Shown: positions 11,701 to 26,700 of the stretch, piece after piece
How the letters are laid out: the number at the start of each line of letters is the position of its first letter
Numbering within the stretch: the first letter of the stretch is position 1
Assembly: GCA_028829895.1 (NCBI GenBank)
Contig: CM054180.1
Coordinates: forward strand, 94,796,135 to 94,860,134
Reading direction: 5' to 3'
DNA from: Sinotaia quadrata
Taxonomy: Eukaryota; Mollusca; Gastropoda; Architaenioglossa; Viviparidae
DNA length: 64,000 bases
The notes under the pieces: generated by a model
The model's database searches: none
What the model was told of the DNA's origin: nothing
Seen by the model: the letters and a program-made list of their open reading frames with translations, nothing else
Translations under genes and position numbers: made by a program

Positions 11701-14700
11701 ACTGCTGGCCTAGTACAGACCCGTGTGTGTGTGTGTGTTTAAGAAAAAACATGCTCTTTCCATCACACAGGAATTGGTATTCTTGGGGAAAAAATGTCAT
11801 TTGCCAGAATTAAAAAAAAAATTCTTTTGCATGATATAAAATTTGGGCGACAAATTGACATTACACCATCTACCAAGATATTTCCCCCACATTGCTAAAA
11901 GCTTAGTGACAACAATGATATTACATCGTCGTCTTTACATTCAATGTCTTTGTTTGCAGAAGTAATTGTTCTTTTAGGCCTATAATACAAGACACTCTGC
12001 TGGACACATTACTTTAGCATGCGTTCACTCTGAAATCCACCTGGGAAGGTCAAGGCTTGTGAACAATGGCATCAGCAGCTAAAGTGGTTGAGTGTGGACA
12101 AAAATCTGATAATGGTGCGTCTGCCTACAAATAAAAAGGAACATTCATGGCATCATAACTATGCAAATTATAAACAATGTACAACCAAATTGCATATTAT
12201 TAAATCATTTACTAGTAGTTAATGCCTATTTTTCCCCAAAGGCATTGCAAAGAGAGAGAGAAATTATTGGATGCTGAAAATGACCTTTTCAGCAAATTTT
12301 AACAAAGAAAAGGCATGAACAAAGTTTAACACAGAAAACGTACACAAGCTAACTGCCATATCTCTGAAACTATACATCATACAAAATGATCAGCAAACTC
12401 TATATGTATAAAGATAATTTCTGTCTTATCACATATTAAGTTACAATTTTTATTTTACTGTACAATTTTTATTTACAAAGAAAATTAAAACGGCTGAACG
12501 GTCACAGCTCAGAAACTATACATAACCGTTATGGTTCACATATCAAAATGATCAAGTAAACAATGTATAAGATAATTTCTGTTTAATCACATATTAAGTT
12601 ATATTTTTCATTTTACTATACAGTTTTTATTTTTCAAAGAAAATTAAAACAGATAAATGATCACATCTTAGAACCTATACATAGCACAGTATTGGTTCAC
12701 CTATTAAAATGATTGACAGGGAGTTATCCATTTATCTAAAGACAGATCAGTTATCTATGTTTTATCTGAATTAATATTTATACAATAAAGACTTTTTTTT
12801 TAAAAAAATTAAAATTGTATACTTGTTATTCTTTATGTATAAAACGGGATGAGTACTACTGGTTTTTAATTTAGCGGATCTTGCAAGGGTCACTAATCGA
12901 GGACTAACGGCATATCATTAGAAAGATGTTGAAATTCCGCAGAATATGATATTTTTTTCATTATTTTGTAATAAATATTTCTTACGAAAAAATATCGTGA
13001 ACTTTTTAGTTTGAAAATTTATTTGGTTTTTCGCATCAAACAAAAGTGAAAAATATATGAGTGTAAAGAGTTATCTGTCCTCTATTTAAAGGACCAATCA
13101 GTTTTGGGGTTACAAAACCTTGCAGACTCCGCTTTCTTCTTAAAACTTGGTACCCTAAAACGTGAATTTTACTTTTTCGGCCGTGAGGCAATATTTGACC
13201 CACTTTTGTTGCAACCCTAATGTACTTTCATCAAAGTTTGTAGATACTGTAATAACATTTACAAAAAAACAACAAAACAGTTCAAAAGACGAAACATTGA
13301 TCTTTATTTATATAAAAATTGTTAGTTGAGGTTTAATGTGAAGAAAACCGCTCTGGAGTAAAGTTTAGCAAATTTGTGTGCGTTTGCTAATTTTTGCCTA
13401 TAAAGCGGCTGCAGTGGGATCACCTAATATGAGTAAACACTAGTAAAGGGTTAGTTTTGCTTCCAAACATTTAAAAAAAAAATTCAATACAACCTAGTTG
13501 TTATATAAGAGTGATAATGTACTTTGTGAATTAAAATGTTTTCTAATGTGGACATTGTTGATCATAAGGTTTTGGTCATCTTCAGAAATGCATAGGTTTG
13601 TGAATGAAAACAAAGACATGATGAACATTAATAGATAAGGCTACTAGTCAGATAAAAGTGTAAGCGATAATGAATCGCCAAAGAGACATATTGAATCTAT
13701 TATAAAAAGGGTTTATCTCCTTATCAATTACTGAATTAGAAAGTGAAAGAAGTTCATCAGGATACACTTAGGTGAATGGACATCATGAATTGTAAGTTTC
13801 AGTGGCAGCAGATGAAAGATTTATACCTATGCTAATAGTTTAAATTATATATTTAATAGTTTAAATTATAGTTAATCTCTCTGATTTAATTATAGTTTAA
13901 AATGTTTAGCAAATATATATTACTTTGAACCTAAATATTGAGGCTTGCTATATAAAAAGACCATTTTTTTTTTTTTAGAGCAATGTTTGATTTTTTAGTT
14001 TGGTCATATTCCTAAATATTTATTATTATTTTGATATAATTTATGCATTGAACTTTTATAATGAGGTACAAATAAATATTAGAATAAAACTATCTTTTTG
14101 CCCATAAAAAAAGATAGTGAAAATTCATTTCACTTTTGTCTAGGTTTAAAATTCAGTAAAAATATAAGATTAATGTATACCAAACCTGTATCTGTAGTGT
14201 TTATATTTTTGTAAACTCTCCCCGTTTAAGATTGAAAATCAAAAATATGAAAATGGCCATTCTACACAAACTATTAAGTACTATTGACTTCTGCTTTTAT
14301 TAAAAAAAAACAAACAAAAAAACAGGTCTTCCTCTAACTATCCATTTTGAAGAGTAGATAATTTAAATTTGTTCAGTAAAGCAAAGATAATGGATATAGG
14401 AGTGAACTTGTAATATTAGTAATAAACTATTAGAAGTAATTTCAATTTACACAATGCAAATACATCTGTACATTTTATCTATTATTTTTAATATTAATTA
14501 TTATATCTGCTAATAGTAGTACTGCTTAGCTTACTTAGAACTACTAATATAAACATATAATATTGTTGTTAAGATACTGATCTTACATATTTTTGTTTGT
14601 TTTATCAACTTGCTTATTGTTTGTTACTGATTTTAATAATACATAGATAACAAAGACATGTTTGGATTTTAGTTTGGCCTTAACTGGCATGGAGCTAGTA

Positions 14701-17700
14701 TTTTAATGACATTGAATCTAAAATTAGAAATTGAAAGGAAATACTGGTCAAATTATATACACATTGGGTGGAAATAATTTTAAGAAATATCTTACATTTT
14801 TAACTTCTAAGATTTTTTTATAGTTGTTTTAAAACATTTTTCTAACTAGTATCATTAATGACTAAAGCTAAAATGTAAATGTTTATGGTAAATAAACATT
14901 ATTAGGTATTCCCAATGTTGCTGATTTGCAGGAAAAGAGTGTTAGTGCGAAAATTTAAAAAAAACAAAACTATATATGATACTTTACTACAATTATTTCT
15001 TGATGCAACTTGGCTAAAATAAAAGATCATTTCTTTATCTATTATGCTGTTGTATTTTATTTAATGTGACTTGAACCATGCTTGAAAGAAAAATAATTAC
15101 TCAAACACAAGTGCTGGATGTGTTTTTTTGTTAAAAATGGGGCCTTGCAGTTATATATTGACATCAAAAATTTGCTTTTGTCCAGATTTGTGTGAACGCA
15201 CAGTTTTTTCTTATATCAGTAAGAACAAATTATGAATATGTAACCACTTTTATTAGCATAATTTTAAAACTCAAGCTTTGGTAATCAATTAAAAACTTGG
15301 CTAGTTTGAAATCATTGACGTTGACTTATTTTAATATTTATTCACTAAAAATGTGATGAGGAGCTTTCATTCTTCTATTAAATTGGTATTCAAAATTTGC
15401 AGCTTTTTGTCTGCGATTTAGTGCAAAGAGTTTCTGTTGGGTAACCAAGAAAGTGCCTGCTGCAAATTCTGGCTATAGCTGCGCATTGTGTGTTTGTCAA
15501 TTTAAAACTGCACAAAACTTGAAAATCGAATGATCATGATTATATTAGTTAGTATTGCTTTCATTAAATATAGTTTGTTTAAATCTTCAGTTTCTTCTAT
15601 TTATCACTCTCTATAGCTAGTTTTAAAAAATCTAAATAAAGCCTTCAACAGAACAAGTGACAAATGAAAATGTCATAAATATTTTCATTTTTAAAATTAA
15701 AAAGTGATACTGAAATTAAATGCATGGAATAATCTTTGCCTAGCATGTTGCAAGAAATTGGTGAATCTATGTTAGCGGATAAATCTGTTTTTACCAGGGA
15801 TGTATTAGAGGTGTGTTGTGCAGAAAATGAACTCTTCAAATGCAAATTTAAAAAAATAAAATAGCAATGTGGCAGTGGGGCTAAGTTATTGGTTAGGTAA
15901 AATATTTTTATAAAAACAGCAATTGTTGAAGTAATAAAGCCATGATAAGGAAGTATCTATATATAGCCAGTTATTTTTATTATCTGCACATTTTATTATA
16001 TATTTGGTGTTAGCAATTGTCATCATTCATTTTCTTCCCTCCTCTTGTTGGCATTCTTTAATTGGCAAGTTGTCATAACAAATCGAGTTATTCATTGCTA
16101 CAATTTTGAAGGGTTTGTCTTGGCTTTACAAATACTAGTTTCTTTTTAATAAAAATTGCTTATATATAACGTATTCTGTTTTTTAAATTATATTTTAGTT
16201 TGTTAGATGTTTTAATCATTATACTTATTTTTAAAATTCCGTTCGTATTAGATTACCCACCCACCTTTTTACTCTTGTATGTTAATTTTACTGAAATAAA
16301 ATTATTTTCTTTAAGAACTAAAAGTGGGTAGTCCCATTGATATTTTACAGATATTTTATTCTCTAATTGTGTGTTCTGATTAAATAAGTTTGTGTACAAT
16401 AAAGATAGCTGTAATACTTTTTGAGATATCATTAATTTAGTGTCATTATTTATGGTCATCTTTTTTTTTTGTTGATAATATGAATGTGTGATTTCCCAAG
16501 TTCATTACAAGTAAAATATAAACCACACTGATATAGTGATAAACAATTATAATGAACATAGTCACCCACAACTGGAAAAAAATGTATATAATGCAAATTG
16601 TACTTTTCAGTTTATTATAAATTGCAAAGGAAAGGGGCTTTTCATAATATTGCTTGCAAAATGCACTCAGGGGAACAGTCATGGCATCATAACATTTGCC
16701 AGTGATGAACAAAATGCATATTATTAAATCATTTACAATGTAGTTTTCATGCCTATTTTTTCCCACAAGGCATTGCAAAGAAAATGTAATTATTGCAGGA
16801 TGAATATTACAATTTGGATCTATACTGGCACTTGGATAAAGTTTTTATACATATTTTCAATGCTTTAATACTTCTCACAAGACTTGAGAAATATAATGGT
16901 GTACAGTAAAATGAAAAATGTAAGTTAATGTCAGATTAAACACACATTGCTGATCATTTTGATGTATGAAACAACCCTGGTGTACAGTTTGCTTGTTTAC
17001 GTTTCTATATTAAACTTCATTAATGCTTTTATTTTGGTTAAATTTTGCTAGAAAATTGGTGTGTGTAGGAGTTGATTATGATGGCACTATCTCTTAAGTT
17101 TATTTTGCATTGAATATTGATTTGCTTACTGTTAGTATCAAAATGTGGATTGTATCTGGATTTGATCAATCTGGCATTCAAATACACAGTAAAAATCTCT
17201 GTCATTAATGGAAGTACAGTTATGACTTTTAACTTAGCCATTATTAACTGAAGAATCTTACTTTTTACAGTAAAATAACATTCACTTCGTAAATTGATTA
17301 CTAACTTGTTGATAAACAATTTGAGGTTTTCTCTTAAAATTTTGCAGGCAACCTTGTATCATCTGATCTAATACTATTAGGTAAATACATTTGTTTTATG
17401 TAAATCAAATTTGAAAAGTTTTTTGGGTGCCTACATACGACTATGTGAAATTCTAAAGGCAAAAGAAACCATTTGGGTGTGTACTTAAATATATAATCTA
17501 TTTACAATTGTCATAAATCTAGGCTGTTTTGAAACTTTGATTTTTGCTATCACCTATGTCATCTTAATGGAAGAGGAAGTTATTTTTCATATTTGGTACT
17601 TGAGCTCAACACACAAACATTTTTTTAAAAAACTGGTTTATTTTAAATAATAAAATATTTAGTATAAAATTAGTAAAACAAATTTGTGGAACATTAGCTA

Positions 17701-20700
17701 GCATATGAATATTTCTGTTATACCGATTGCTTAAATATCGGGTGGTGTTTATGTATCTGATTTATATGAATGTGCCTTTTAAAAGTTATTCTGCATAAAA
17801 TTGACCATTTTGAGTTTACAGGGATATAGAATGTTGCTTTAAAGTATTATCACTTCTAAGAATATCTTGATGTTTATTTTGTTGGATTATTTATAACAAT
17901 GAAAATTATTAGAAAATAGCTGTATGTAAGCATGTCACATAAAGAGGTACCGTTTTTCTGTTCAAAATGTTTGTATCATAAATAAACAGAAATCCACTCA
18001 CTTTATTCTGAATCAGAATAGATAGAGTGCATGTGATATTTCAATTAAGAAAACACCTTGCGGTTACACTTGCCCAGAGAATGAGCCATACATAAATTGG
18101 TGCTTCTTTGTGTACAGTTTTGTGAATCATGTTAATGGGGCACAAATGAAAGCAGATGGGATGAAGTGGTCTTCAAAGTCTGTCTTGGAATGATGTATTT
18201 CTGGGGGTGAATAGATTCTCCTTTGCCACACTCTTGTCAATGTTTTCCTTAGTATGATTCCTTAGTAGGTGCTGCACCTGCAACCTCATTCCATTACATA
18301 GCATTCACTAAGACTGTATTAAGTCTTGATCTCTATTGAAGAGGCATTGAAAAATAAGAGCTAACGACACAGAGTAATGCAATCCACAAGATCCAATATT
18401 TTCTACAGCCTAAAATCTAGCACTATATTTGTTGATTATTTAACTGTCCAGTCTGGTGCTTCTGAAAGTGACTTGACTTCGAAGGCTACTGCTGGTGACA
18501 TTTGTAATAAAAGTACTATACATAAATATAGCCCATGTTAGTAGATATGTTTGAACTATAAGATCCAATGCAAATTTTGACTGAGTGATGTCCAGTGGCT
18601 GACAGCCATCTTGTTTCCTGAGAAGGTGCCTTTGGAAAGGTAAGTTTTTTCAGTTGGTTTTTAATGGCAGTTATTGCTTAGCATTTCATTATATGATCTG
18701 AATAATATTTCATTTGACTATATTTAAATTACAGCTTAAAGATTAGCATGATGTAAATGATACCTTAAAGACGTCATGCCATTTTAGTTACAGTTATGAT
18801 TTATATGTTGTTGTAGGTCTTGCACAGATATGATGAAATTGATAAATATATATTTTATCTTCATTTTACTCTCATAAGAAATGTAAAATACTCTTTAGAG
18901 TTCTTAATATTATGTTATATATTTATCTGTGTAGCTGACCTGGCAGTAAGTCTCTTTAAAAAGTGTCGTGAGATCTGAAAAATCCATGGGGGGGGGGGGG
19001 TGAGCAGGATTTTGGAATGTCATGAAATTTAAAAAATGAGATAAAAAGAATCAGAAAACTCAGTTTGCAATGCCTATCAAAGTTTGACCTCTGTTATCTT
19101 AGTTCTTGATTGGGTACTTTTTCTTAATGCTTACTGTCTTGGGCTCTGGTTGGTTAAGCAAATCAGCTTCATTGTTACTTTGATCTGCCATTTTTGATGC
19201 ACTGTGGCTGGGTTCTTGAGTGATTTTCCAAAAAATGCCACTTTAGCAAAATGTGGCTGTCAGTAGATAACTGCATAGACATCACAACATCCAACTCTCC
19301 AAACCATGGCTACTTGCACTACTTGTGTCAAACATGGGTGATTTTGTAATTAAAGGAACAAAATACATAGCCTACTAAGGGCTAGGAGATTGACTGTAAA
19401 TCACTATTCGTAACTGGGCTGATAACATTTTGACCTCTGATCCTCCATCAATGGATTCTAGTACCAGTGCATGCAATGTCACCAGTACCAGTTTCTTAGT
19501 TTTCTACAGCAAAAGTCATGATTCACCTGTTTCTTCATTTTCATCGTGTCAAGAGACGATATATTAAAACAAATTCTGTGGATATTAAAAGTTGTTACCT
19601 CACATTATTCCTTCAGAAGCACAAAAGTCGGCCCATGGCTTTTCAAGATTGTAAGGCCAAAATTGGGGAAAATTTCATCCTATTCAAGCCAAATCTAATT
19701 CTCTTTGAAAATTGTCCAAAAGCAAAGAAGATGAACTGCTAGAAGTGGATGAAGAATTAAAATTAAGCTTGACGAAATATAACTCGTAGATAAACTGGCT
19801 GCTCATTGTTTATGCTGTTGAACTAATTTATCATAACTACATTACATTTTTAAGGTCTGCCTTCAACTTTGTTTTAATATATCAATCAACTATTTTGTTA
19901 ACTGAAGTGGCTACTTTAATGTGGAGAAATGTTTCTTTTGTTGAGTATTGGTTTTATATTTTCATGTCCTGGAAAATATATGAAACGGGCATTAAAAGTC
20001 ATGGAATTTCAAGCTCACAAGCCTTGTTTAAATGGGATCAGTCTTGACATACTTCACTTAGTTTATTGGTTAAAATAGAAAAACAGTATTAAAATTTGTC
20101 ATACTAATTACTATCAAAAGATTGTTCTTGTATTATTTAGAGATTATTAAATTTATGCTTCTTGATGTTTCACCTGTTCTTTTCCATTTGTCTGACTGAC
20201 AGAATGCATCACTGCCTCCAATAGCAGCAGTTGAGCGAATGAGACTACTGGCAGATAATGTCTGAAGAAAGAAAAAGATGCGATGACAGAATAAAACAAT
20301 GACCAGCACCAAAGAAATGCAGAGTTAAATGGAATGCACAGAAGAAAAAAGAGTATATATAGCACACAGAGGAAATTCTAGCTCAGGCAAAACCTCAAAC
20401 AGGAATCACCATTGCTCAGCAAGGCTTTTGGATCAAGACAGTCTTTTTTGGTTGAGCTGTACACAAAGCCAAGATCTCTCTCCCTCATCCAAAAAAAAAA
20501 TTTGCTTTTGTAAGAGCTCTTGTAACTCATTTTGAGACCATGCCTACACAAAAAGTAAAATCTGAAAAGGATTCTCATCTAAACATGCATGCTTATTTTT
20601 AGTAATTTAAAACGAGATGATTTGTATCTTTTCTACCATTGGATAGCTGTTATTAGATTGGTCATACCCACTGCTGTCTTTCTATAACCAGTCTTGTGCT

Positions 20701-23700
20701 GAAAAGGAATTTTTGCAAGTCATGGCTTCAAGTCGGAATGCTTTTGCTTTTATTGACAGACTTTGTCAACCCACAGCTGATTCAGAATATGATTTAGCTG
20801 ATGATTAACCCTTTACTCGAGCGTTTTCCTTTTTTTTTATCTTGTGCAGGCAAGAATTTTCAGGATTTCAGTGAGATTTAGGGTTACATTAGTAAGAACA
20901 TCATATCTTAGGTATTAGTGCATATATTTCAATGAAATGCAAAATAAAGCAGTGTTATTAATATCCTTAATTGAAGTATACTTTAAGGTGTTAAATTTGA
21001 ATCCATACGGTAAACTGTATATTTACACACACTTTGTTGATTCCAGGAACACTAAATCTGTTGTAATACATCTCTTTTTTCAGCAGGTTGTGAATTCCTA
21101 TCAAAATCATAAGTCCAAAATAAGCCTTAATTTCAGTGGCATTGGTTTCCTTCCATCCTGTATCACCATTTGGTTTTTTCGCGATTTTCGGACGTGCATA
21201 CTCGTTCGATTATTATCTTTGAAAAAACTGGTAGAAGAAAGCCAGATGAGTACTATCATTAGTTACAGTCACATTCGACCCCATTTCAGTTGTAAATTCC
21301 AATATATTCAGTGCTAAAGTACTACGATTCCAACCATGTGCGTCTCCAGATAGCCCTTCCCCCCTGCTCCTCTTCGATGTCCTCAAAATCTGACGCACTC
21401 TCGTCCAAAATTTGAAAGATCCTATATGTGCACGCTACTGACACTAATGTCACTTTTGATCCTATTGTCCAATTCAAAATAAATTTCTCTTACCTCATTA
21501 TCCGACAAATTGAATCCATTGTCACTCGACGATTCTATGAAATCCATTTGAAACACTAAACGTGAAAAACAGAAAACTTTATGGAAAAATGAACGAAGCA
21601 AGGAGAAAACGTTTCAAAATTGTGTGGAAATCGTTGTACAAACGTCATACTTCCTGTAGACACCGGAACTCTCACGATTTCTTGAACGATATGAGAAGAA
21701 AAGAGCACTGGTTGATCTGGATGCTTTCGGACGTTTTGCCCAATACGACGTACAGACGTTTTTGAACGCTCCGCCCAGTAAAGGGTTAATGTTCTGTTTC
21801 TTTTGATGAGGAATTTTTGCCAACCACTTGTGATTTCATAGAAATTAGTGGACAATTGTAAAATAAGATACCATTAGAAACTTCAGGAGATTCTTTTTTG
21901 CATCTGATTGCCACAACAGTTATTGGAATTGACCTATAATGAACGCTGTTCTATATGAAATATCTTATTGTGTATTCATTTGTACTCATATATCAGTGCT
22001 CTGAATTAAATAAAAAAAAGTTTGCATTTACACTAGCTTTATATGTGAATTTTGTCATTTTTATTTGGGTGGTGTTTCTTTATCTGGGCCTTGTACTTTT
22101 CACAGTTTTAAATTTTTAAAGTATGGGATTCTTCCTATAGTGATAACATTTTCAAAGCCATTTATCATACTGTTATATCAAGAACAACTGAACAAGTCAA
22201 CTACTGACAGATGTGAGGGTGTCACTTCGATGCCATCCTTTTAGACATTTTTACCTATATGCTGCTGGGTTTTTTTATTCTGCCTTATAAATTCTTCTGT
22301 TCCCTTCCCTTTTCAGTAATTTGATATTTTTTGTGCGTACAATATTCTGTTTATATATTTTGTACACCATTTTTTTGTGTCTGTTTTTACTCACTTTCTT
22401 TAGATGGCTATTACCTATTACTTCTTTTTTAAATGTTGCTTTTATACCCTATCATGACAATTTGTATTTATATACAGGAACCAAAACTGTTTACTTTCTG
22501 CAGAATTTTGTACTGTATATTTTTATAAATACACTAGTCATTTGAATTGTGTTGGTGCTACCATTGGCATGTTATTATGCTGTTGCATATTTCATTATTT
22601 GGAACATTTCATAATTAATTTTGCACATTTTAAATAAATTTAAAATTGTATTGTGATTTTTTAAAAAATGTTTCAGCATTGTTATGATCAAAACCATACT
22701 TTATATATAAATACATCCAGTTGCCATTGTTTTTGCACAGCTAGCTGAAGCTTCATTAGTGGGTATTCTAACATCATCTTTTGAGTTAGCTACAATACTA
22801 CAGTCAGGCATTTCTTTTCAAAATTAGGTGAATTACATAAATATTGTATATAATGACTCTTTCAATCTAATTTATATAGTGATTATCTTCATCCATTTAT
22901 TGTGCCTTTTTCACTTGCCACACATTCAATGGATAAATTCATGTATTTTAACTTAGATCAAGCAATTTTATATACACTTATTTCTAGTCGGTTGTATTGT
23001 TTAGTTTTGCAAAAGGTTTAGGTTTTTCATTTCAATGCAATTTCATTATCTGCTAGTGCTGTTTCCTCTTGTGTCTGAAGTTAGAATTTATTTTTCTTTT
23101 AAATCATTAAATTGAAATTATGGTATAATATGATGAAATTTGCTGTTGTAAATTTGTATTATTTGAGCAGATGCTTTGATACTGTTTAATTGTTGATCCA
23201 CCAGCATGTTGATTTATTTGAACAATTGTAGCACACACTTGTATAATATTATTATTGGTTTTTGTTTTTTTTTGGATATGCCTGCCTTAATTATATCCAT
23301 TGACCTTTTATTACTATTTTGAGACAATTTTGCAGTTTCAATCCATGCTAGCTTGTTGGCTGTGCATCTGTGGCATCTGGCTGTGTTCTCCACATATTAA
23401 AGTGGACAATTGTAAAATAAGATACAGTTAGAAACTTTGTCTTTTTAAATATATACTTTTTTATGGTTGTAGCAATTCTTATTTACAGAAAGAAACCATG
23501 AGAAATCTTGCTTATCAGTAACACACCTTCATGGCAAAATTATTCTCCCTTAATAATAAATTTGTATACTAGGTATTTTCAGACTGTAGGATAATTGCTA
23601 ATAAACATTCAAGTATATTGACAGAATGTTTGTTGTGTTTTAAGATCTTTTATGCTTGCTTTATTTTTCTTTGTAATAAACTTTATTTTAAAATTTGGTA

Positions 23701-26700
23701 GAAAAATATTCTTTTTGCAATGGAATTCATTCGGCACTTGATGACATCTCAAAGTTTGTGTTAAAGAGTACAGAATGCTAGAGTCTTTATAAAAGAAGGA
23801 TTTAGAAATTCTATTTTTTCTTATTGCTCAGTTTTACTGGAAATTGTGTTACATTATAGGTTACTTTCTAAATAAAAACTTTAGTTTTCGAAGGAGTTTT
23901 TCTGTTTTCTAGATGTTGTTCCATGTAATTATGTTAAGGCTGTAGTCAGTGAGTGTCCACTTTAATACCATTACAGATAGCTGCCAAGATTAACCAGCCA
24001 GGTGCCGGGGATGCACAGCCACAAGGTATCAAGAGACCTTTTGACGACGATGCCCGCTTCGGTAATTTAGACTCCTTCCCCATCAGTCCCAATGCCAGGT
24101 CCTGCATTAGGCAGTCAGTCAAATCATTTTTTTAAAAAAAATGAATATAAATGGGTCATTAATGATTTAACATTTTATAGAAATAGGGTGGGTGGGCTCT
24201 ATTGCCTAACTTTGAGAATGTTTTATCTTTATGTTTTAAGATTGAGAGCAAGATGACTGATACACTTGTTAAAATTCCTTTCTTGCTTTATAGTAGTTTA
24301 TATAAAACAGTATATCATTTCTTGCATTGTTTGAAATGTATATTTTGTCATTGTCAAGTGCATCTTGTCTTAGGGTATGTGTATGTATATATATATATTT
24401 ATGTTATGAACAAAACGACATTTTTTTATTGATTATGTTGCATATATATCCAATATGTTACTTTTTATTTATTTATGTCTTCAGAATAATTTGTTCTGAT
24501 CATTTATTGTTTATAATCTGCATTTCTTTTATATATAGCAGTTTGTTTTATGTTCTGATAGGCTAATAGTGAACATCCATTTCATATATATGCATACAAA
24601 TGGAAGTGTTTTTCCATCTTTTACATACTGTTATGATTCAAACATATAGAGAGTTTTTATTTTAATTGTTTGTGATCATTATATGACTTTTTTTTTGTTT
24701 TTTGTTTTATTATAAAATGTAAGTGGGTGTATCATTTTCAAACTTTTTATTTTACAGACTAGGGACTTGAAAGCTTAATAACTTTCTTTAGTGATACACT
24801 TACTCGGTGCCAACCATTTCAGGGTTCTTGTACTGTTTGGTTGCTGCTGACAGATGGCCATTGATGGGTTGCACCTTTTCACATCATAATAATTTTCTTA
24901 TCTACACACAATACAAATCACAATTATTAGGAATCATTACCATATAAGATTAATTCTTTCTGAACAGTAAAGTAGATGTGTCACGTCTCTTATTCACATA
25001 TCTGCCCTTTTTTCATGTGCTCGCTTATTACTTGCTTAACTCCTTTCTCTTCCCAACCCCTTAATCACATGTCCCTTTTTTGAAAAAAATTATTTGCAGG
25101 CACATCTCCAGCCTCTCCATGCATATATACTAAATGGATGGCCCAGTACTAGCAAAATTATATGTGAACAAAGTATAAGAATTGATTCACTAATATGTAG
25201 ACATGTTTGGAGAAATTACTTTTTTATTACCCTCCATTTTAAAAATTTTATTTATGCTTAATTTTGCATACAGATACATCCATTGTAAATGCATCAGTAC
25301 AGTAAAGTAGTGGTTAATATTTTTTGTACTAAAAGCATTCTAGTAAGAGGTGTTTGTTTTGTTTTTTTTGTTGCAGGTGAGCCAGAATCAAAGAAATCTG
25401 CTCCTGATCGTGAGTTTGTTTTTCCTTTTTATTTTGCACAGCCTAGAGGTGCAAGCAGTTGAGAGAATCTGACCTGCATCAATTGGGTCAGAACTGAATG
25501 CAGAGCAGCTAGGGAATGTTCTTTTCATTTTTGCCTTATTCTGATTTGTTCAGTTGTAATAATGCTGTTCATTGCTGTATGAGCATATTTGTATTACTAA
25601 TAACAAGGATATTTTTTTCAGGGAATAATTACATTTTTTTGTTTCAGCTATTTATTCCAGATTTGAGATTGGCGTTCGTTGGAGGACTTTTGGAATGCAT
25701 GCTTTCATTTCCATTTATAATTGTTTAAAATTGCTTTCTTTTTGAAGTGGTTCATTTTTTTAGTGAGTAATTTTTAATTAAGGATTAAATGTATGTTCAG
25801 CTTGCCTGCTTGTTATTCCAGCAGGAGTAAGCAACATTGGCGCCCAATTACAAGCTTTAGCTAACCAAAGCTCAGTGCCCAGGTAAGTGATATATCCCTT
25901 GTTTTTTGTTAAAATTTTTATTTGTATATTCTAGCCATTATGATTTTGCCTTGTACTAACTGGATATATAAGCTTTTCACAATTTACCTTTATATTATGA
26001 AATAACACCTGGAGTCTGATTTTTTTCTTTCTCTGTTTTGGAGAAGTTAACAGCTGGAACTATAAACTGACAGTTGTTTTCTGATAAATTTTACGGTAAA
26101 AAAAATACAACCTAAAACTGTTATATTAGGTAAGACCACTCAAATTTTGAAGTCTGGCCAAATAAGCTGATATTTGCAGGTTATGTTATATACTTCAAAG
26201 TAAGTTTGCATACACAATTTTGGAGCTCTAGCTTTAATAGGAAAAAAGTTATGACAGTTCAAAGTTTGGCGTAAATTGCAGAAAAACGGGTTTCACGAAG
26301 ACCCGTTTGAAATTAAAACACAACAAAAACTATGAAACATACATAGCTCATCTTTACAATTTCAACTCTGTAACACAAATATATTGCTGTTTTTTTTTTT
26401 TTTAAGGATCATCCAAATTTGGTATATTTACTCTTAGACATTTAGACATAGAGACATTTACAGGGTGAAGTTTTAAACAATCTTTTTGTATAGGTTTCGA
26501 AATATAACATCTCAAAAATGTAGTTTCATGCAATACATCCGCACACTTGTTGAAGATGAAAAAAGCTAAAATTAAACATTTATTATAATGCAATGTTTAT
26601 AAATTCTGTAATTGACAGCATGATCATTCTAACTAAATAAAATCAAAAATTATATTTTCACAAAAAACCAATTCAAAACTAGCGAAACTGATGCTCTTTA

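Larger units (their letters stand above)
8724..23976 (+). other. FUBP intron 1 (15.3 kb)
   Basis: First and longest intron. The first 200 bases are relatively CpG-rich and carry an E-box CACGTG (8875-8880). It contains a dispersed repeat family at about 12100-12750 and 16530-17000, a poly-G run near 18989-19000 and a full TTAA-flanked element (20805-21789). A 34-bp sequence occurs near 21848 and again near 23400. No exon-like frame with FUBP similarity was found inside. Confidence 0.7.

Noticed and set aside
20937..21855. Several open frames on both strands
   Set aside because: They lie inside the family A element and are not kept open in the second copy.
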